Source: Alienimonas californiensis
GTDB lineage: Bacteria; Planctomycetota; Planctomycetia; Planctomycetales; Planctomycetaceae
NCBI RefSeq assembly: GCF_007743815.1
Contig: NZ_CP036265.1
Coordinates: forward strand, 5,339,823 to 5,403,822
Length of the DNA stretch: 64,000 bases
Reading direction: 5' to 3'
Part shown: one piece after another, positions 51,244 through 60,524 of the stretch
How the letters are laid out: each line of letters opens with the position of its first letter
Position numbering within the stretch: the stretch's first letter is position 1
Position numbers and translations under genes: made by a program
The notes under the pieces: generated by a model
The model's database searches: none
What the model was told of the DNA's origin: nothing
Seen by the model: only the letters and a program-made list of their open reading frames with translations

Positions 51244-53750
51244 CAGTCCTTCTGGTCCGGGTATTTGATGCGGCCGTGGTGCATGCCGATCAGGCTTTTC
51301 ACCAGCGAGTCCTCAACGATGCGGATTTCCCGCAGCGTGAGAGAACTCTCGTCGAACTGCCCGTCCAGCAGGCGGTCCAGGGTGATGGACTTCACCAGGT
51401 TCTCGATGCGGCCGGGGGTCGGTTCGGAGAGACTGCGGGTGGCGCTCTCGACGGCGTCGGCCAGCATCATCACGCCGGCCTCGCGGGTCTGCGGCTTGGG
51501 GCCGGGGTAGCGGAAGGCGCTTTCCTCGGCGTCGCCCTCGTGGCCCGGTTCGGCTTCGGCCCGCTTGCCGGCCTCGTGATAGAAGTACTTGACCAGCGTC
51601 GTGCCGTGGTGCTGTTCGATGAAGTCCACGATCCGCTGCGGCAGGCCGTGTTGCCGGGCGAGGTCCACGCCGTCCCGGACGTGACCGATGATGATCAGGG
51701 TGCTCATCGCCGGGGCGAGTTCGTCGTGCCGGCCGCGGTCCTCGGCGGTCTGGTTCTCGATGAAGTAGTGCGGTTTGAGCATCTTGCCCACGTCGTGGTA
51801 GTAGGCCGCGACGCGGAGCAGCAGGCCGTTGGCGCCGATGGCGTCGGCGGCGGTCTCGCCGATCGTGGCCATGGCGATGCTGTGGTTGTAGGTGCCCGGC
51901 GCCCGCCGCACGAGGTCCTGCAACAGCGGGTGGGAGACGTCGCTCATCTCCAGCAGGGAAATGTCCGTGACCACCCCAAAGCTGCGTTCGATGAACGGCA
52001 GCGAGCCGGCGACGAAGTACCCGGCCAGCAGGCACCAGCCGGCCCCGCGGAGGCCGTTCATCAGCACGGGCTGGGTGACTTCCCAGGCGCCCGGCAGGCC
52101 CGCGATGAGCGGCTGCCGCTCGATCAGGCCGACGCACAGGCTGACCGTGAGGTAGACGGCCGCGGCGAAGAAGCCCACGCCGATCACCGTGGAGCGGCTG
52201 GGCACGCGGGAAAGCGGCAGCACCGCCGCCGCCGCCGCGCTGCCCAGCACCAACAGATGTCCGAGGTTCGCCGTCGTGCTGAACACGACGATCGCGCTGA
52301 CGGCCAGTCCCGTCAGCCCGGCGAGCCACTGGTTGTAGGCGACCGCGAAGGTCATCGCGCAGGCCAGCACGGGCACCGCCTCCGCCCGCCACGGATCGAA
52401 GGACAGCCAGCGGCCCAGGGCCACCGCGACGACGATCAGCGTGAGGTACGACGCCAGCCGGCCCGGATCGGCGATCAATCGCGGCTCGTTCCGTTTGATG
52501 AACGCGCCGATCAGCCCCGCGATCACCGCCAGCACGCCGGCGACGACCGCCGCCCGGGCCAGCTGGGCGTCCGGACCGCCCAGCGCCACCAGGGCGTCGT
52601 GCTCCTCGGCCAGCAGATTGGCCGCGTCGCCGTCGATCACCTCGCCGGGGCCCACCAGAATGTGGCCCCGCACAAACGTCGTGACGGCCGGTCGCACGTT
52701 TTGCTCCGCGGCGAGCTTCGCCTGCTCCGTCGCCGCGGCGTCCGCCGACAGCGAGGCAGGCACCGAGCGGATCAGCCACCGCTCCACCGGCGCCCGCAGC
52801 GCGGAGAGCCCCGGGGCGGCGTTCCAGGCGACGTCCAAGCTTTCCGATTTCGTCAGCAGCCAGTCGATCGTGTGCGTTTCCGCGGTGACCGCCGCCTCCG
52901 CGAGCGTCTCCGGCGGGGGCGTCGGCTCCTCGGGATCCAATGCGAGGATGTAGGAATCGTCCGTGAGGTCGTTCGTCCGCAGGGCCTCGTCATTCAGGGT
53001 GCCGATCTGCCCCAGCGCCTCCAGCAGGGGGCGGAGTTCCTGGGTGAGGGCCTCGATCCGCTCCGGGGCCGCGGCCCGATCGTCGCCGCCCTCGGCGGCC
53101 CGCCCCAGCAGCACGCTGCGGAAGGTCTGGAACTGGTTGCGGGCGGCGGTCTCGGCGGCCTCGCGGCCGGCGCCGGTTTCCGCCACCGCCAGGCCGAACG
53201 CGGCCCGGGCCGGCGCCGGGACCTGCTCCCAGCTTTCCGAGGAGGCCAGCGTCTTGAGCTGCCGGCCGAACAGCGCGTCCAGGCCCGCCAGCTTCGCGGG
53301 ATCATTGCGGAAGATCGGCGGGACCGCGGCCCGGGCGGTCTGCCGGAGGCTGTCCGTCTGGATGATGTCCTCCACGCTGAACGGCACCCGAGCGGCGATG
53401 CCGTCGCCGGCGAAGTCGCCCAGCCGGGTCTGCTGCGTGGGCTCCCAGCCCTGCACCGCGACGACGACCGCGACGCAGGCCGTCGCCGCCATCGCCAATC
53501 GGGCAGCCGCTCCGCGGCGGGTCAGCAGCGTGTCCCGCCAGGTGTCCCCCGGGGCGCTCTTCCCGGACCCGCCCCGTCCGCTCCGCCCTTTGGACGACGA
53601 GGAGCGGGACCGTCCCGACGACTTTCCCCCGCTCGACCCGCTCCCGCTGCGGGAGCCGGGACGGGACGACGGCGCCTTGGACGTCAGCAGACGGCCGGCG
53701 GGCGCCCCGCCCCGGGACGGCTTGCTGCGAGTGAGAAACGGGACGTTCAC
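51243..53750 (-). CDS. 7TM-HD family phosphohydrolase (PgpH-like)
   Basis: 835 residues from a GTG. The first 75 residues are a Ser/Arg/Gly-rich basic cytosolic tail (SGSGSSGGKSSGRSRSSSSK). A membrane helix follows (AMAATACVAVVVAVQG), then a large 7TMR-HD extracellular domain (about 100-390), about seven membrane segments (VVAGVLAVIAGLIGAFI to VLMNGLRGAGWCLLAGYF), and the HD domain near residues 600-790: GTYNHSIAMATIGETAADAIG, AAYYHDVGKMLKPHYFIENQ, IIIGHVRDGVDLARQHGLP and FIEQHHGTTLVKYFY. All HD metal ligands are present. In Listeria the homologue hydrolyses c-di-AMP. Coupled to ybeY by a 1-nt overlap. Confidence 0.93.
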   Translation of the reverse strand: MNVPFLTRSKPSRGGAPAGRLLTSKAPSSRPGSRSGSGSSGGKSSGRSRSSSSKGRSGRGGSGKSAPGDTWRDTLLTRRGAAARLAMAATACVAVVVAVQGWEPTQQTRLGDFAGDGIAARVPFSVEDIIQTDSLRQTARAAVPPIFRNDPAKLAGLDALFGRQLKTLASSESWEQVPAPARAAFGLAVAETGAGREAAETAARNQFQTFRSVLLGRAAEGGDDRAAAPERIEALTQELRPLLEALGQIGTLNDEALRTNDLTDDSYILALDPEEPTPPPETLAEAAVTAETHTIDWLLTKSESLDVAWNAAPGLSALRAPVERWLIRSVPASLSADAAATEQAKLAAEQNVRPAVTTFVRGHILVGPGEVIDGDAANLLAEEHDALVALGGPDAQLARAAVVAGVLAVIAGLIGAFIKRNEPRLIADPGRLASYLTLIVVAVALGRWLSFDPWRAEAVPVLACAMTFAVAYNQWLAGLTGLAVSAIVVFSTTANLGHLLVLGSAAAAAVLPLSRVPSRSTVIGVGFFAAAVYLTVSLCVGLIERQPLIAGLPGAWEVTQPVLMNGLRGAGWCLLAGYFVAGSLPFIERSFGVVTDISLLEMSDVSHPLLQDLVRRAPGTYNHSIAMATIGETAADAIGANGLLLRVAAYYHDVGKMLKPHYFIENQTAEDRGRHDELAPAMSTLIIIGHVRDGVDLARQHGLPQRIVDFIEQHHGTTLVKYFYHEAGKRAEAEPGHEGDAEESAFRYPGPKPQTREAGVMMLADAVESATRSLSEPTPGRIENLVKSITLDRLLDGQFDESSLTLREIRIVEDSLVKSLIGMHHGRIKYPDQKD

Positions 53751-53968
53751 GCCGGGGGCGGGCGCCGGTGGGGGTGGGGGCCTCGGGCAATGCTACTCCC
53801 GAGGCGGTCGCCGGGGCGAACCCGACCCGGTCCGGACAGCGAACCCGACGCACCCGGGGCGGCATACGCGCCCCGTTCGGAACGACGAACCGCCCCCGCC
53901 GTCGCCGACGGGCGGCCTCGTCGGGAGGCGACCGGGGGGACCCAACGCGGGGACCCGCGGCGGGGGCG

Positions 53969-55036
53969 TCAGTCCTTCCGTTCCTCGTCGTAGGCCTGCA
54001 CGATGTCGCGGACGAGCCTGTGCCGCACGATGTCCGCCCGGCCGAGGTTCGCCACGCCCACGCCCTCGACGTGGGACAGGCGGCCGACGGCGTCCTTCAG
54101 GCCGCTGGGCACGTCGTCCGGCAGGTCGAGCTGCGTCACGTCGCCGGTCACGACGATCTTTGACTCCTCGCCCATGCGGGTGAGGAACATCTTCATCTGA
54201 GTCACGGTCGTGTTCTGGGCTTCGTCCAGAATCATGAACGTGCTGTTCAGCGTCCGCCCCCGCATGAAGGCCAGCGGGACGACCTCGATCATGTCCTTCG
54301 CCATGTACCGGCGGACCTGCTCGTAATCGAGCATGTCGTTGAGGGCGTCCAGCAGCGGTCGGAGATACGGGTTCACCTTGGCGAGCATGTCCCCGGGCAG
54401 GAAGCCGAGCTTCTCGCCGGCCTCCACCGCGGGGCGGGCGAGCACGATCTTGCGAACGCGGTCGGTCCGCAGGGCGTGGATCGCCATCGCCACGGCGAGG
54501 TAGGTCTTCCCGCAGCCGGCCGGGCCGGTGCAGAACACGAGGTCCTTCTCGCGGATCGCCTCGATGTAGGTCGCCTGCCCCGGGCTGCGGGGTTTGACCT
54601 CCCGGCTCTTTTCGTACAGGGAGACGCCGTTGACCCCCACCGCTTCGCCGTCGCCGTTGGGCGGCGCGCTCGCTGCGGGGGACGCGCCGCCCAAGGGCGA
54701 CGGCCGGCTTTCCCCGAGGGAGGGGGAGATTGAACTGAACTCGCGGTTCGGGCCGTCCTCCACCGGGTCGAAGGGGCGGGAGAACTCACCGGCGAGGGCG
54801 CGGGAGACGTCGGCGGTCTCCACGCGGCCGCCGCGGCGGGCCAGCCGGGCCAGTTCCTCGAACACCGCTTTGCCGTGGCGGACCTGTTCCCGGTCGCCGC
54901 GCAACCGCAGTTCTTCGCCGCGCAAGACCGCGGAGAGACCGAGTTCGTCGCGCACCTTGCGCAGGTGACGGTCGCGGTGGCCGAACACCACGCGAACCTG
55001 ATCCGGGTCGGGGAACCGCAGGACGGCTTCGGACAC
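53969..55036 (-). CDS. PhoH-family ATPase
   Basis: 355 residues from a GTG. Short KH-like N-terminus, then the PhoH helicase-type P-loop: FCTGPAGCGKTYLAVAMAIHAL, LARPAVEAGEKLGFLPGDM, MILDEAQNTTVTQMKMFLTRMG, and VVTGDVTQLDLP. Walker A and B (DEAQ) and sensor motif are complete. Residues about 93-138 (SSISPSLGESRPSPLGG to AASAPPNGDGEAVGV) are a low-complexity insertion produced by an inverted repeat inside the gene. It heads the leftward phoH-HD-ybeY-corC set, 218 bases upstream of the HD gene. Its role is ATP-dependent RNA metabolism by family. Confidence 0.92.
   Translation of the reverse strand: MSEAVLRFPDPDQVRVVFGHRDRHLRKVRDELGLSAVLRGEELRLRGDREQVRHGKAVFEELARLARRGGRVETADVSRALAGEFSRPFDPVEDGPNREFSSISPSLGESRPSPLGGASPAASAPPNGDGEAVGVNGVSLYEKSREVKPRSPGQATYIEAIREKDLVFCTGPAGCGKTYLAVAMAIHALRTDRVRKIVLARPAVEAGEKLGFLPGDMLAKVNPYLRPLLDALNDMLDYEQVRRYMAKDMIEVVPLAFMRGRTLNSTFMILDEAQNTTVTQMKMFLTRMGEESKIVVTGDVTQLDLPDDVPSGLKDAVGRLSHVEGVGVANLGRADIVRHRLVRDIVQAYDEERKD
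54644..54704. repeat. in-frame inverted repeat inside phoH
   Basis: Left arm TTCGCCGTCGCCGTTGGGCG.. (54644-54668) and right arm CGCGCCGCCCAAGGGCGACG.. (54683-54704) pair over about 22 bases with a single mismatch. The same 25-base unit occurs once in pheT at 48900-48924. It encodes the low-complexity insert of PhoH. Confidence 0.75.
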
Positions 55037-55385
55037 GATGCGTTGCGGCCGACGGGTCGTCGGCGGGCCTGACGGGAGGAAGGGGTGGGAAGGACGCGGC
55101 GGGGGCGAGACAGGTTCGCCCGCCCTCCCCGTTCGCCGGCGGAGGCGGCCCCGGGCGGCGCCGCGGGGGATGCGGCGCCGAGCGGACGACCAGCTACGTC
55201 GGTGAACGGGGACGCGGCGCCTGATCGTAGGCCGCCCGGCCGTGGGGAAAAGCGGGGTCGGCCCGCGGGAGGGTCAGGGTCGCGCTCAAGGCGCCGGTCC
55301 GAACGGACGATGGGAACAGGGAGGTCGGCTGCTAAGATGGGCCGGCTCCCCGTCCGTCCGCGCCCCCTCCTTTCGCCCGTTCGAT
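55037..55385. other. 349-base divergent intergenic region without a convincing gene
   Basis: It lies between the phoH start (leftward) and an acidic protein start (rightward), so it should hold both promoters. Two open frames cross it (55085-55456 and 55242-56243 upstream of its ATG), but their products are Arg/Pro/Gly-rich with no structure, and I reject them. No clear hairpin or RNA gene was seen. A GCTAAGAT at 55331-55338 could be a -10-like element for the rightward gene. Confidence 0.5.
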
Positions 55386-56243
55386 ATGGCCGCGGCCCGC
55401 CCCCCGCAGCAGTCCCGCGACGACGGGCCCTCGCAGGCCGACCGGGGCGAGCATGACGAGGGCGAAATGGCGTCCTACGAAGTCGGCGCCGGTGTGCCGT
55501 CGGCGGACGACGCCGCCCGGCGCCCGTTCCTGCGGGCGGTGCTGTCCGACGGCACCCGTACGCTGCTGGACGAGGAAGGCGATCGGGAGGTCGTGGTACA
55601 CGACCGTTTCGCCCGCCTGGACGCCGGCCTACCGCCGCTGCCGGCCCCGAACGACGACGCGGACGCGGAAAATCTCTCGCCGGCGCCGTTCGTCCATCGC
55701 CCGAGCGCCCCCCCCGCCCGGCCGGCGGCCGCGGAACGGGCGGCGGGCGAGTCGTCCCCCGCCGAACGCCCTGAGGGCGAGCCGTCCTTCGCCGAGCGGT
55801 CCGGGGATCAGGCGGGCCGCAGTTCCTGGCAGCACCTCGCCCCCCCGCCGCCCCGCCCGGTCGTCCTGTCCCGGCCGACGCCGGCCGAGGAACCGGCGAC
55901 CCCCGCCGAACCGGCCCCGCCGGCCGTCGCCGCGACCCGGATCGTCCCCGACCCGGAGCCCCCCCCCCGCGACCGGGAGCCGCGGAGCGTGGTGTCGTTC
56001 TTCGCCGAGGACGACGAGGACGACGAACCCCGTTCGGTCGACTTCGAGTCCGCCGCGGACCAACTGACGGAGCCGGTCACCGACCGTTACGCCCCCTCCA
56101 ATGCGGAGGACGAGGACGACGAGCCCCAGCCGACCGCCACGCGGTTCGACGCCACGGCGTCCGACGACGAAGACGACGACGCCCCGCCCCCGAAGCCGAA
56201 CCCGCCCTGGCGGCGGAGCATCTTTCGGGCGTTCTCCGGCTGA
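55386..56243 (+). CDS. acidic low-complexity protein of unknown function
   Basis: 285 residues from the ATG at 55386. Only a short region (about 20-70: MASYEVGAGVPSADDAARR, FLRAVLSDGTRTLLDEEGDREVVVHDRF) looks folded. The rest is Pro/Ala/Glu-rich linker followed by acidic clusters EDDEDDEPRS, EDEDDEPQP and DDEDDDAPPPKP, then a basic end WRRSIFRAFSG that may be amphipathic and membrane-associated. There is no signal peptide or Cys. The acidic clusters resemble ion-binding or partner-binding tails. It sits between phoH and glgB; function unknown. Confidence 0.6.
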   Translation: MAAARPPQQSRDDGPSQADRGEHDEGEMASYEVGAGVPSADDAARRPFLRAVLSDGTRTLLDEEGDREVVVHDRFARLDAGLPPLPAPNDDADAENLSPAPFVHRPSAPPARPAAAERAAGESSPAERPEGEPSFAERSGDQAGRSSWQHLAPPPPRPVVLSRPTPAEEPATPAEPAPPAVAATRIVPDPEPPPRDREPRSVVSFFAEDDEDDEPRSVDFESAADQLTEPVTDRYAPSNAEDEDDEPQPTATRFDATASDDEDDDAPPPKPNPPWRRSIFRAFSG

Positions 56244-56435
56244 AACTCGGCGCCGCGACCGTCCCGTCCGACTGGCGAACCCGGCGGCCGGCGGTGTGAA
56301 ACCGGGCTGGCGGTCGGCGCTGGCCACGCATTTCGGGACGGCCTCACCGGGGTTCGGCGGTTGCGGGGGTGAAGCGACGGGCGGTACGGTCCGCGACCCG
56401 CCCCGCCTCCCCCCGAATCCCCCGGCCGCCTCCGC

Positions 56436-58343
56436 ATGGCCCTGTACGATCACCTCGGCGCCCACCCCGAGGACCGCGACGGGGTCGCCGGTACGCGCTT
56501 CGCCGTCTGGGCGCCGAACGCGGATTCCGTCAGCGTGATCTGCGACGGCAACGGCTGGACCCCGGACTCCGACGAACTGTGGGGCAGTTCCAGCGGCGTG
56601 TGGGAAGGCTTCATCCCGGGCTTCGGCCGCGGGGACCGCTACAAGTTCGCCATTCGCACGCGCACGGGCGAACTGCTGGAGAAAAGCGACCCGTTCGCCT
56701 TCCACGCCGAGCACCCCCCGGCGACGGCGAGCGTCTGCTGGGACCTCTCCCGCCACCGCTGGGAAGACGCCGCCTGGATCGACCACCGCCGCGACACCGA
56801 CTGGCTCAAGGCGCCGGTCAGCGTCTACGAGGTGCATCTGGGCAGCTGGCGGCGGCCGTCCGACGGGCGGCGGTATTTCAGCTATCACGAACTCGCCGAG
56901 GCCCTCTGCAATCACGCGGAGCAGTACGGGTTCACCCACCTGGAGCTGATGCCGATCACGGAGTTCCCGTTCGACGGCTCCTGGGGCTATCAGGCGACCG
57001 GCTACTTCGCCCCGACGAGCCGCTTCGGCACGCCGGACGACTTCATGCACTTCGTGGACGTATGCCACGGCCGCGGGATCGGGGTGATCGTGGACTGGGT
57101 GCCGGCCCACTTCCCGACCGACTCCCACAGCCTCGCCCGGTTCGACGGCACCTGCCTGTACGAGCACGCCGACCCCCGTCAGGGCTATCACCCGGACTGG
57201 AACACGCTGATCTTCAATTACGGCCGGGACGAGGTGCGGCGGTTCCTCACCGCCAGCGCCCGGTTCTGGATCGAGAAGTACCACGTCGACGGCCTGCGGG
57301 TCGACGCGGTCGCCTCCATGCTGTACCTCGATTACAGCCGCAAAGCCGGCGAGTGGGTGCCGAATAAATACGGCGGCCGCGAGAATCTGGAAGCGATCGA
57401 CTTCCTCAAGGAATTGAACGTCGAACTGCACCGCGACTTCCCCGGCGTGATGACGATCGCCGAGGAGAGCACCAGCTGGGGCGGCGTGAGCCATCCGACC
57501 TACAACGGCGGGCTCGGGTTCAGCTTCAAATGGGATATGGGGTGGATGAACGACACCCTCCGCTACTTCGAGCGGGAACCGCTGTATCGCAGCTATCATC
57601 AGGGCGAGCTGACGTTCCGCAGCGTCTATCAATTCAGCGAGAACTACATGCTCCCGCTGTCGCACGACGAGGTCGTGCACGGCAAGGGCTCCCTGCTGGA
57701 GAAGATGCCTGGGGACGTCTGGCAGAAGTTCGCCAACCTGCGGTTGCTCTACGCCCACCAGTGGCTCAACCCCGGCAAGAAGCTGATCTTCATGGGCTGC
57801 GAGCTGGCCCAGTGGACCGAGTGGAACCACGACGCCCAACTCGACTGGGCGCTGGAGGGCCAGCCCTATCACGACGGCGTGCGGCGGTTCCTCGGCGACC
57901 TGAACCGCCTCTATCGCACCCGCCCCGCCCTGCACGCTACGGACTGCGATCAACGCGGCTACCAGTGGGTCAGCGGGGACGACGCCGCCCGCAGCGTGGT
58001 GGCGTTCCTCCGCAAGACCGCGGACGGCTCCGCCCAACTGCTCTGCGCGTTTAACTTCACCCCGGTCCCCCGCCCCGACTACCGCCTCGGCGTGCCCGTC
58101 GCGGGGTACTACAAGGAGGTGTTGAACAGCGACGCCGGCATCTACGAGGGCGGCAACGTCGGCAACCAGGGGGGCGTCTACAGCGAGGAAATCCCCTCCC
58201 ACGGCTTCAAGCACAGCGTGCAGATCAGTCTGCCGCCGCTGGGGGCGGTCGTATTCGACGCCCTCACCGGGCAGGCCGTGCCGCCGCGGCCCAAGACGAT
58301 CGACGCCAAGGCGTCGATCACCAACGAGACGAAGCGGCGCTGA
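56436..58343 (+). CDS. glgB: 1,4-alpha-glucan branching enzyme
   Basis: 635 residues. N-terminal CBM48 ([21 protein letters not shown]), then the GH13 barrel: [48 protein letters not shown] (nucleophile Asp290), [10 protein letters not shown] (acid/base Glu near 343) and [14 protein letters not shown] (transition-state Asp). The C-terminal beta domain is present. It transfers alpha-1,4 chains to 1,6 branch points in glycogen. The length (about 635) is that of the short bacterial type, without the extra N-terminal module of E. coli GlgB. No other glycogen genes are adjacent. Confidence 0.96.
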   Translation: MALYDHLGAHPEDRDGVAGTRFAVWAPNADSVSVICDGNGWTPDSDELWGSSSGVWEGFIPGFGRGDRYKFAIRTRTGELLEKSDPFAFHAEHPPATASVCWDLSRHRWEDAAWIDHRRDTDWLKAPVSVYEVHLGSWRRPSDGRRYFSYHELAEALCNHAEQYGFTHLELMPITEFPFDGSWGYQATGYFAPTSRFGTPDDFMHFVDVCHGRGIGVIVDWVPAHFPTDSHSLARFDGTCLYEHADPRQGYHPDWNTLIFNYGRDEVRRFLTASARFWIEKYHVDGLRVDAVASMLYLDYSRKAGEWVPNKYGGRENLEAIDFLKELNVELHRDFPGVMTIAEESTSWGGVSHPTYNGGLGFSFKWDMGWMNDTLRYFEREPLYRSYHQGELTFRSVYQFSENYMLPLSHDEVVHGKGSLLEKMPGDVWQKFANLRLLYAHQWLNPGKKLIFMGCELAQWTEWNHDAQLDWALEGQPYHDGVRRFLGDLNRLYRTRPALHATDCDQRGYQWVSGDDAARSVVAFLRKTADGSAQLLCAFNFTPVPRPDYRLGVPVAGYYKEVLNSDAGIYEGGNVGNQGGVYSEEIPSHGFKHSVQISLPPLGAVVFDALTGQAVPPRPKTIDAKASITNETKRR

Positions 58344-58454
58344 TCCGCCGCACGACGGGCCGCACGACCGCCAGAACCGGGCCAGTCGGACCGCACGCGA
58401 ACCATTCGCGCCGCGCGCGGACGATCGGGTGACGGGGGACCGGCGGGGGCGTCG

Positions 58455-59063
58455 ATGTCGGAGGCGAACCGTTCGGGCGCCAGGGAAGGCGTTCTCCGCC
58501 TCCCCTTCCCTCGCAACGCCGTGAATCGGGACCTCCGCATCGGGCTGTCGCTCTCCCTGCTGGCGCTGGGCGTCGCGGGGGCGTTTTGCTTCCGGGCGGA
58601 CCCGGCCGCCGTCGACCCGGCCGTCGCCGGACTTGAGTCAGACCCGGACGAGACGAACGCCCTGCCTCTCGCCCCGCCGCCGCCGCCCGTGCGGCTGGGC
58701 CCCCCGCCCGCTCCGCCGACGGTCGCGGCGAGGCCTGTCGGTCCGCCGCCGCTGCCGGTGCCCGCCGTCGGCCCTCCGCCGGCCGTCGTGACGCCGCGTG
58801 CGGAGCCCGTCCTGCAGGCCTTCGCGGACCCGCTCCCCCCGTTCCCGGAGCCCTTCGATGATCCTCCCGAGGAGCCGGCGCCCGCCGCCCCGCAGACCTA
58901 CACCGTGGCCCCCGGCGACACCCTCACCGACATCGCCGAGCGAACGCTCGGCAGCCACCGCAAGTACCACACGCTCTACGAGGCGAACCGCGACGTGCTG
59001 GAGCACCCGGACGCGCTGCGCGTCGGCATGACGCTACGGATCCCCGACGGGAAGACGCTCTGA
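58455..59063 (+). CDS. membrane-anchored LysM-domain protein
   Basis: 202 residues from an ATG. One hydrophobic segment (RIGLSLSLLALGVAGAFCF, about residues 26-44) anchors it; it is followed by a Pro/Ala-rich spacer (residues 60-140). The C-terminal 55 residues are a LysM module: TYTVAPGDTLTDIAERTLGS, then YHTLYEANRDVLEHPDALRVGMTLRIP. LysM binds peptidoglycan N-acetylglucosamine chains, so it probably bridges membrane and wall. The stop is followed after 7 bases by a perfect palindrome. No partner enzyme was seen. Confidence 0.85.
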   Translation: MSEANRSGAREGVLRLPFPRNAVNRDLRIGLSLSLLALGVAGAFCFRADPAAVDPAVAGLESDPDETNALPLAPPPPPVRLGPPPAPPTVAARPVGPPPLPVPAVGPPPAVVTPRAEPVLQAFADPLPPFPEPFDDPPEEPAPAAPQTYTVAPGDTLTDIAERTLGSHRKYHTLYEANRDVLEHPDALRVGMTLRIPDGKTL

Positions 59064-59070
59064 CCGTTTC

Positions 59071-59100
59071 CCTAAGCCGGACGCATGCGTCCGGCTTAGG
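59071..59100. repeat. perfect 30-bp palindrome between convergent genes, copy 2
   Basis: CCTAAGCCGGACGCA / TGCGTCCGGCTTAGG, a perfect palindrome with no loop. It begins 7 bases after the LysM stop and includes the xer stop (59096-59098). Its left half is identical to that at 43764. Confidence 0.85.
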
Positions 59101-60022
59101 CGCCGCGTGGTGAAGCGTGCGGGTGGGCGGCGTCGTAGGTCTCCTTGAGGCGGGTCGTGGAGACGTGCGTGTAGATCTGCGTGGTGGTCAGGTTGGCGTG
59201 GCCGAGTAGTTCCTGAACGCTCCGCAGGTCCGCCCCGCCGTCGAGCAGGTGCGTGGCGAAGCTGTGCCGCAACGTGTGCGGGCTGGTTTTGCCGTCCAAG
59301 CCGGCGGTCAGGATGTGTTTGTCGAGCATCCGGGCGACGCTGCGGGTCGTCAGACGGTTGCCGAAGCGGTTGAGGAACATCGCGGCCCGGTCCTCCGCCG
59401 TCGCCTTCTCCGCCGGTCTGCGGACGGCCAGCCACGCCTCCAGGGCCCGGCTGGCGTGGGCGCCGATCGGGCTGACCCGCTCCTTCTTGCCCTTCCCTCG
59501 GACCCGCAGCACGTCGGCGTCGCGGTCCCAGTCGTCGACGTTCAACCCGGCCAGTTCCGCCACACGCAGGCCGGCGGAGTACAACGTTTCCAGCATCGCC
59601 CGATCCCGCTTGCCGTCTTTCGTGTCTGGGTCCGGCGTTTCCAGCAGGATCGCGGCCTGCTCGACCGAGAGGAAGTGCGGCAGCTTGCGGCCGGTCCGGG
59701 GGGTGCGGAGGACCTTCGCCGGGTTGCTCGCCACCTCCCCGCGACGCTGGAGGAACCGGAAATAGCTCCGCAGGCAGGCCAGCCGGCGGGCGACGGTGGT
59801 TTTCGCGTAGCCGCAGGCGTGCAGGTAGGCGAGGTACTCCCGCAGCACGGCGACCGTCAGGTCCCGCGGGTGAGCCGCCGAGCGGGCCGGCAGCGTGGTG
59901 CAGGCGTCCTCGAGGAACTCCAGCAGGCTGTCGAAGTCCTCGCTGTACCCCTTCACCGTGTGCTCGGAGCTTTGCTTTTCGACCCGCAGGTGCCGGAGGA
60001 ACAGGTCGATCGACTCGTGCAT
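59096..60022 (-). CDS. XerC/XerD-type tyrosine recombinase
   Basis: 308 residues, the usual length. SAM-like core-binding domain ([30 protein letters not shown]) and the catalytic domain with the tyrosine-recombinase residues: Arg in [13 protein letters not shown], Lys in the [10 protein letters not shown] hairpin, [12 protein letters not shown] (His-x-x-Arg), [16 protein letters not shown] (His and nucleophile Tyr). It resolves chromosome dimers with FtsK at dif in this family. XerC and XerD cannot be separated by eye. A repeat pair lies just upstream. No integrated element is associated, so housekeeping use is likely. Confidence 0.92.
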   Translation of the reverse strand: MHESIDLFLRHLRVEKQSSEHTVKGYSEDFDSLLEFLEDACTTLPARSAAHPRDLTVAVLREYLAYLHACGYAKTTVARRLACLRSYFRFLQRRGEVASNPAKVLRTPRTGRKLPHFLSVEQAAILLETPDPDTKDGKRDRAMLETLYSAGLRVAELAGLNVDDWDRDADVLRVRGKGKKERVSPIGAHASRALEAWLAVRRPAEKATAEDRAAMFLNRFGNRLTTRSVARMLDKHILTAGLDGKTSPHTLRHSFATHLLDGGADLRSVQELLGHANLTTTQIYTHVSTTRLKETYDAAHPHASPRGA

Positions 60023-60033
60023 GGTCTTCCTGT

Positions 60034-60127
60034 GAGCCCGAAGCGCAAGCGAGGGGGGTGGCGTGGCGGAGGGATCGGCCGTCGAATCGCCGGCGAGAGT
60101 CGCGCCCCGCGCTGGCGCTTCGGGCTC
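60034..60127. repeat. inverted dispersed repeat upstream of xer
   Basis: Arms GAGCCCGAAGCGCAAGCGAG.. (60034-60055) and CCCGCGCTGGCGCTTCGGGC.. (60106-60127) match over 20 of 22 bases, enclosing 50 bases. It lies between the xer start and the end of the next leftward gene. Confidence 0.65.
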
Positions 60128-60142
60128 AGGGGGCGCTGCCGC

Positions 60143-60376
60143 TCACCCTTCGCGGATGCGCTCGGCCAGCAGCGCCGCGTCGGCGGCCGTGAGGGAGAGC
60201 GACGGGTCGGCCGCGTGCACGGCGAGGCGGGCGAGGCAGTCCGCGACGCGGTCGGCCCGGAACAGATAGACGAAGCGTTCCTCCCCCCGCGTCAGCGCCA
60301 CGACCCGCACGCCGCTCGGCGGAGCGGCGCCCGGTGCCGGGGCGGCGGGCAACGGCTGGGGGCGGCGAGTCAGCAT
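60143..60376 (-). CDS. small protein, unknown
   Basis: 77 residues from the ATG at 60376; the frame is open to 60496, but the upstream part is Arg-rich and unlikely. The protein reads as a Pro-rich start followed by VRVVALTRGEERFVYLFRADRVADCLARLAVHAADP and a C-terminal helix TAADAALLAERIREG, a compact strand-helix pattern. It may be a small cytosolic protein of unknown function. It is on the strand of xer, upstream of it. Confidence 0.5.
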   Translation of the reverse strand: MLTRRPQPLPAAPAPGAAPPSGVRVVALTRGEERFVYLFRADRVADCLARLAVHAADPSLSLTAADAALLAERIREG

Positions 60377-60524
60377 CCGCGTTCCTCCGCATCCCGGTCC
60401 GAGGGCGATCCGCACTGGGCATCGGCCGCGGCGCTCCCCCCGGCGGAGCCGAATGCCCTGGCGTCGGGTTGGGGGGGCGAGGCGTGCTCCGCTCAACCCG
60501 GGGCAGCGAGCGCGACGGCGGGCC

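Noticed and set aside
51276-53993. 905-codon plus-strand frame opposite the HD-domain gene
   Set aside because: The opposite strand encodes a clear 7TM-HD protein; this product has no recognisable domain.
55085-55456. Open frame in the phoH upstream region
   Set aside because: The product is Arg/Pro/Gly-rich without structure, overlaps the better supported gene at 55386, and has no ribosome site.
59096-60022. The tyrosine recombinase as part of an integrated element
   Set aside because: Its length and motifs fit housekeeping XerC/D, and no att repeats, excisionase or cargo lie nearby.
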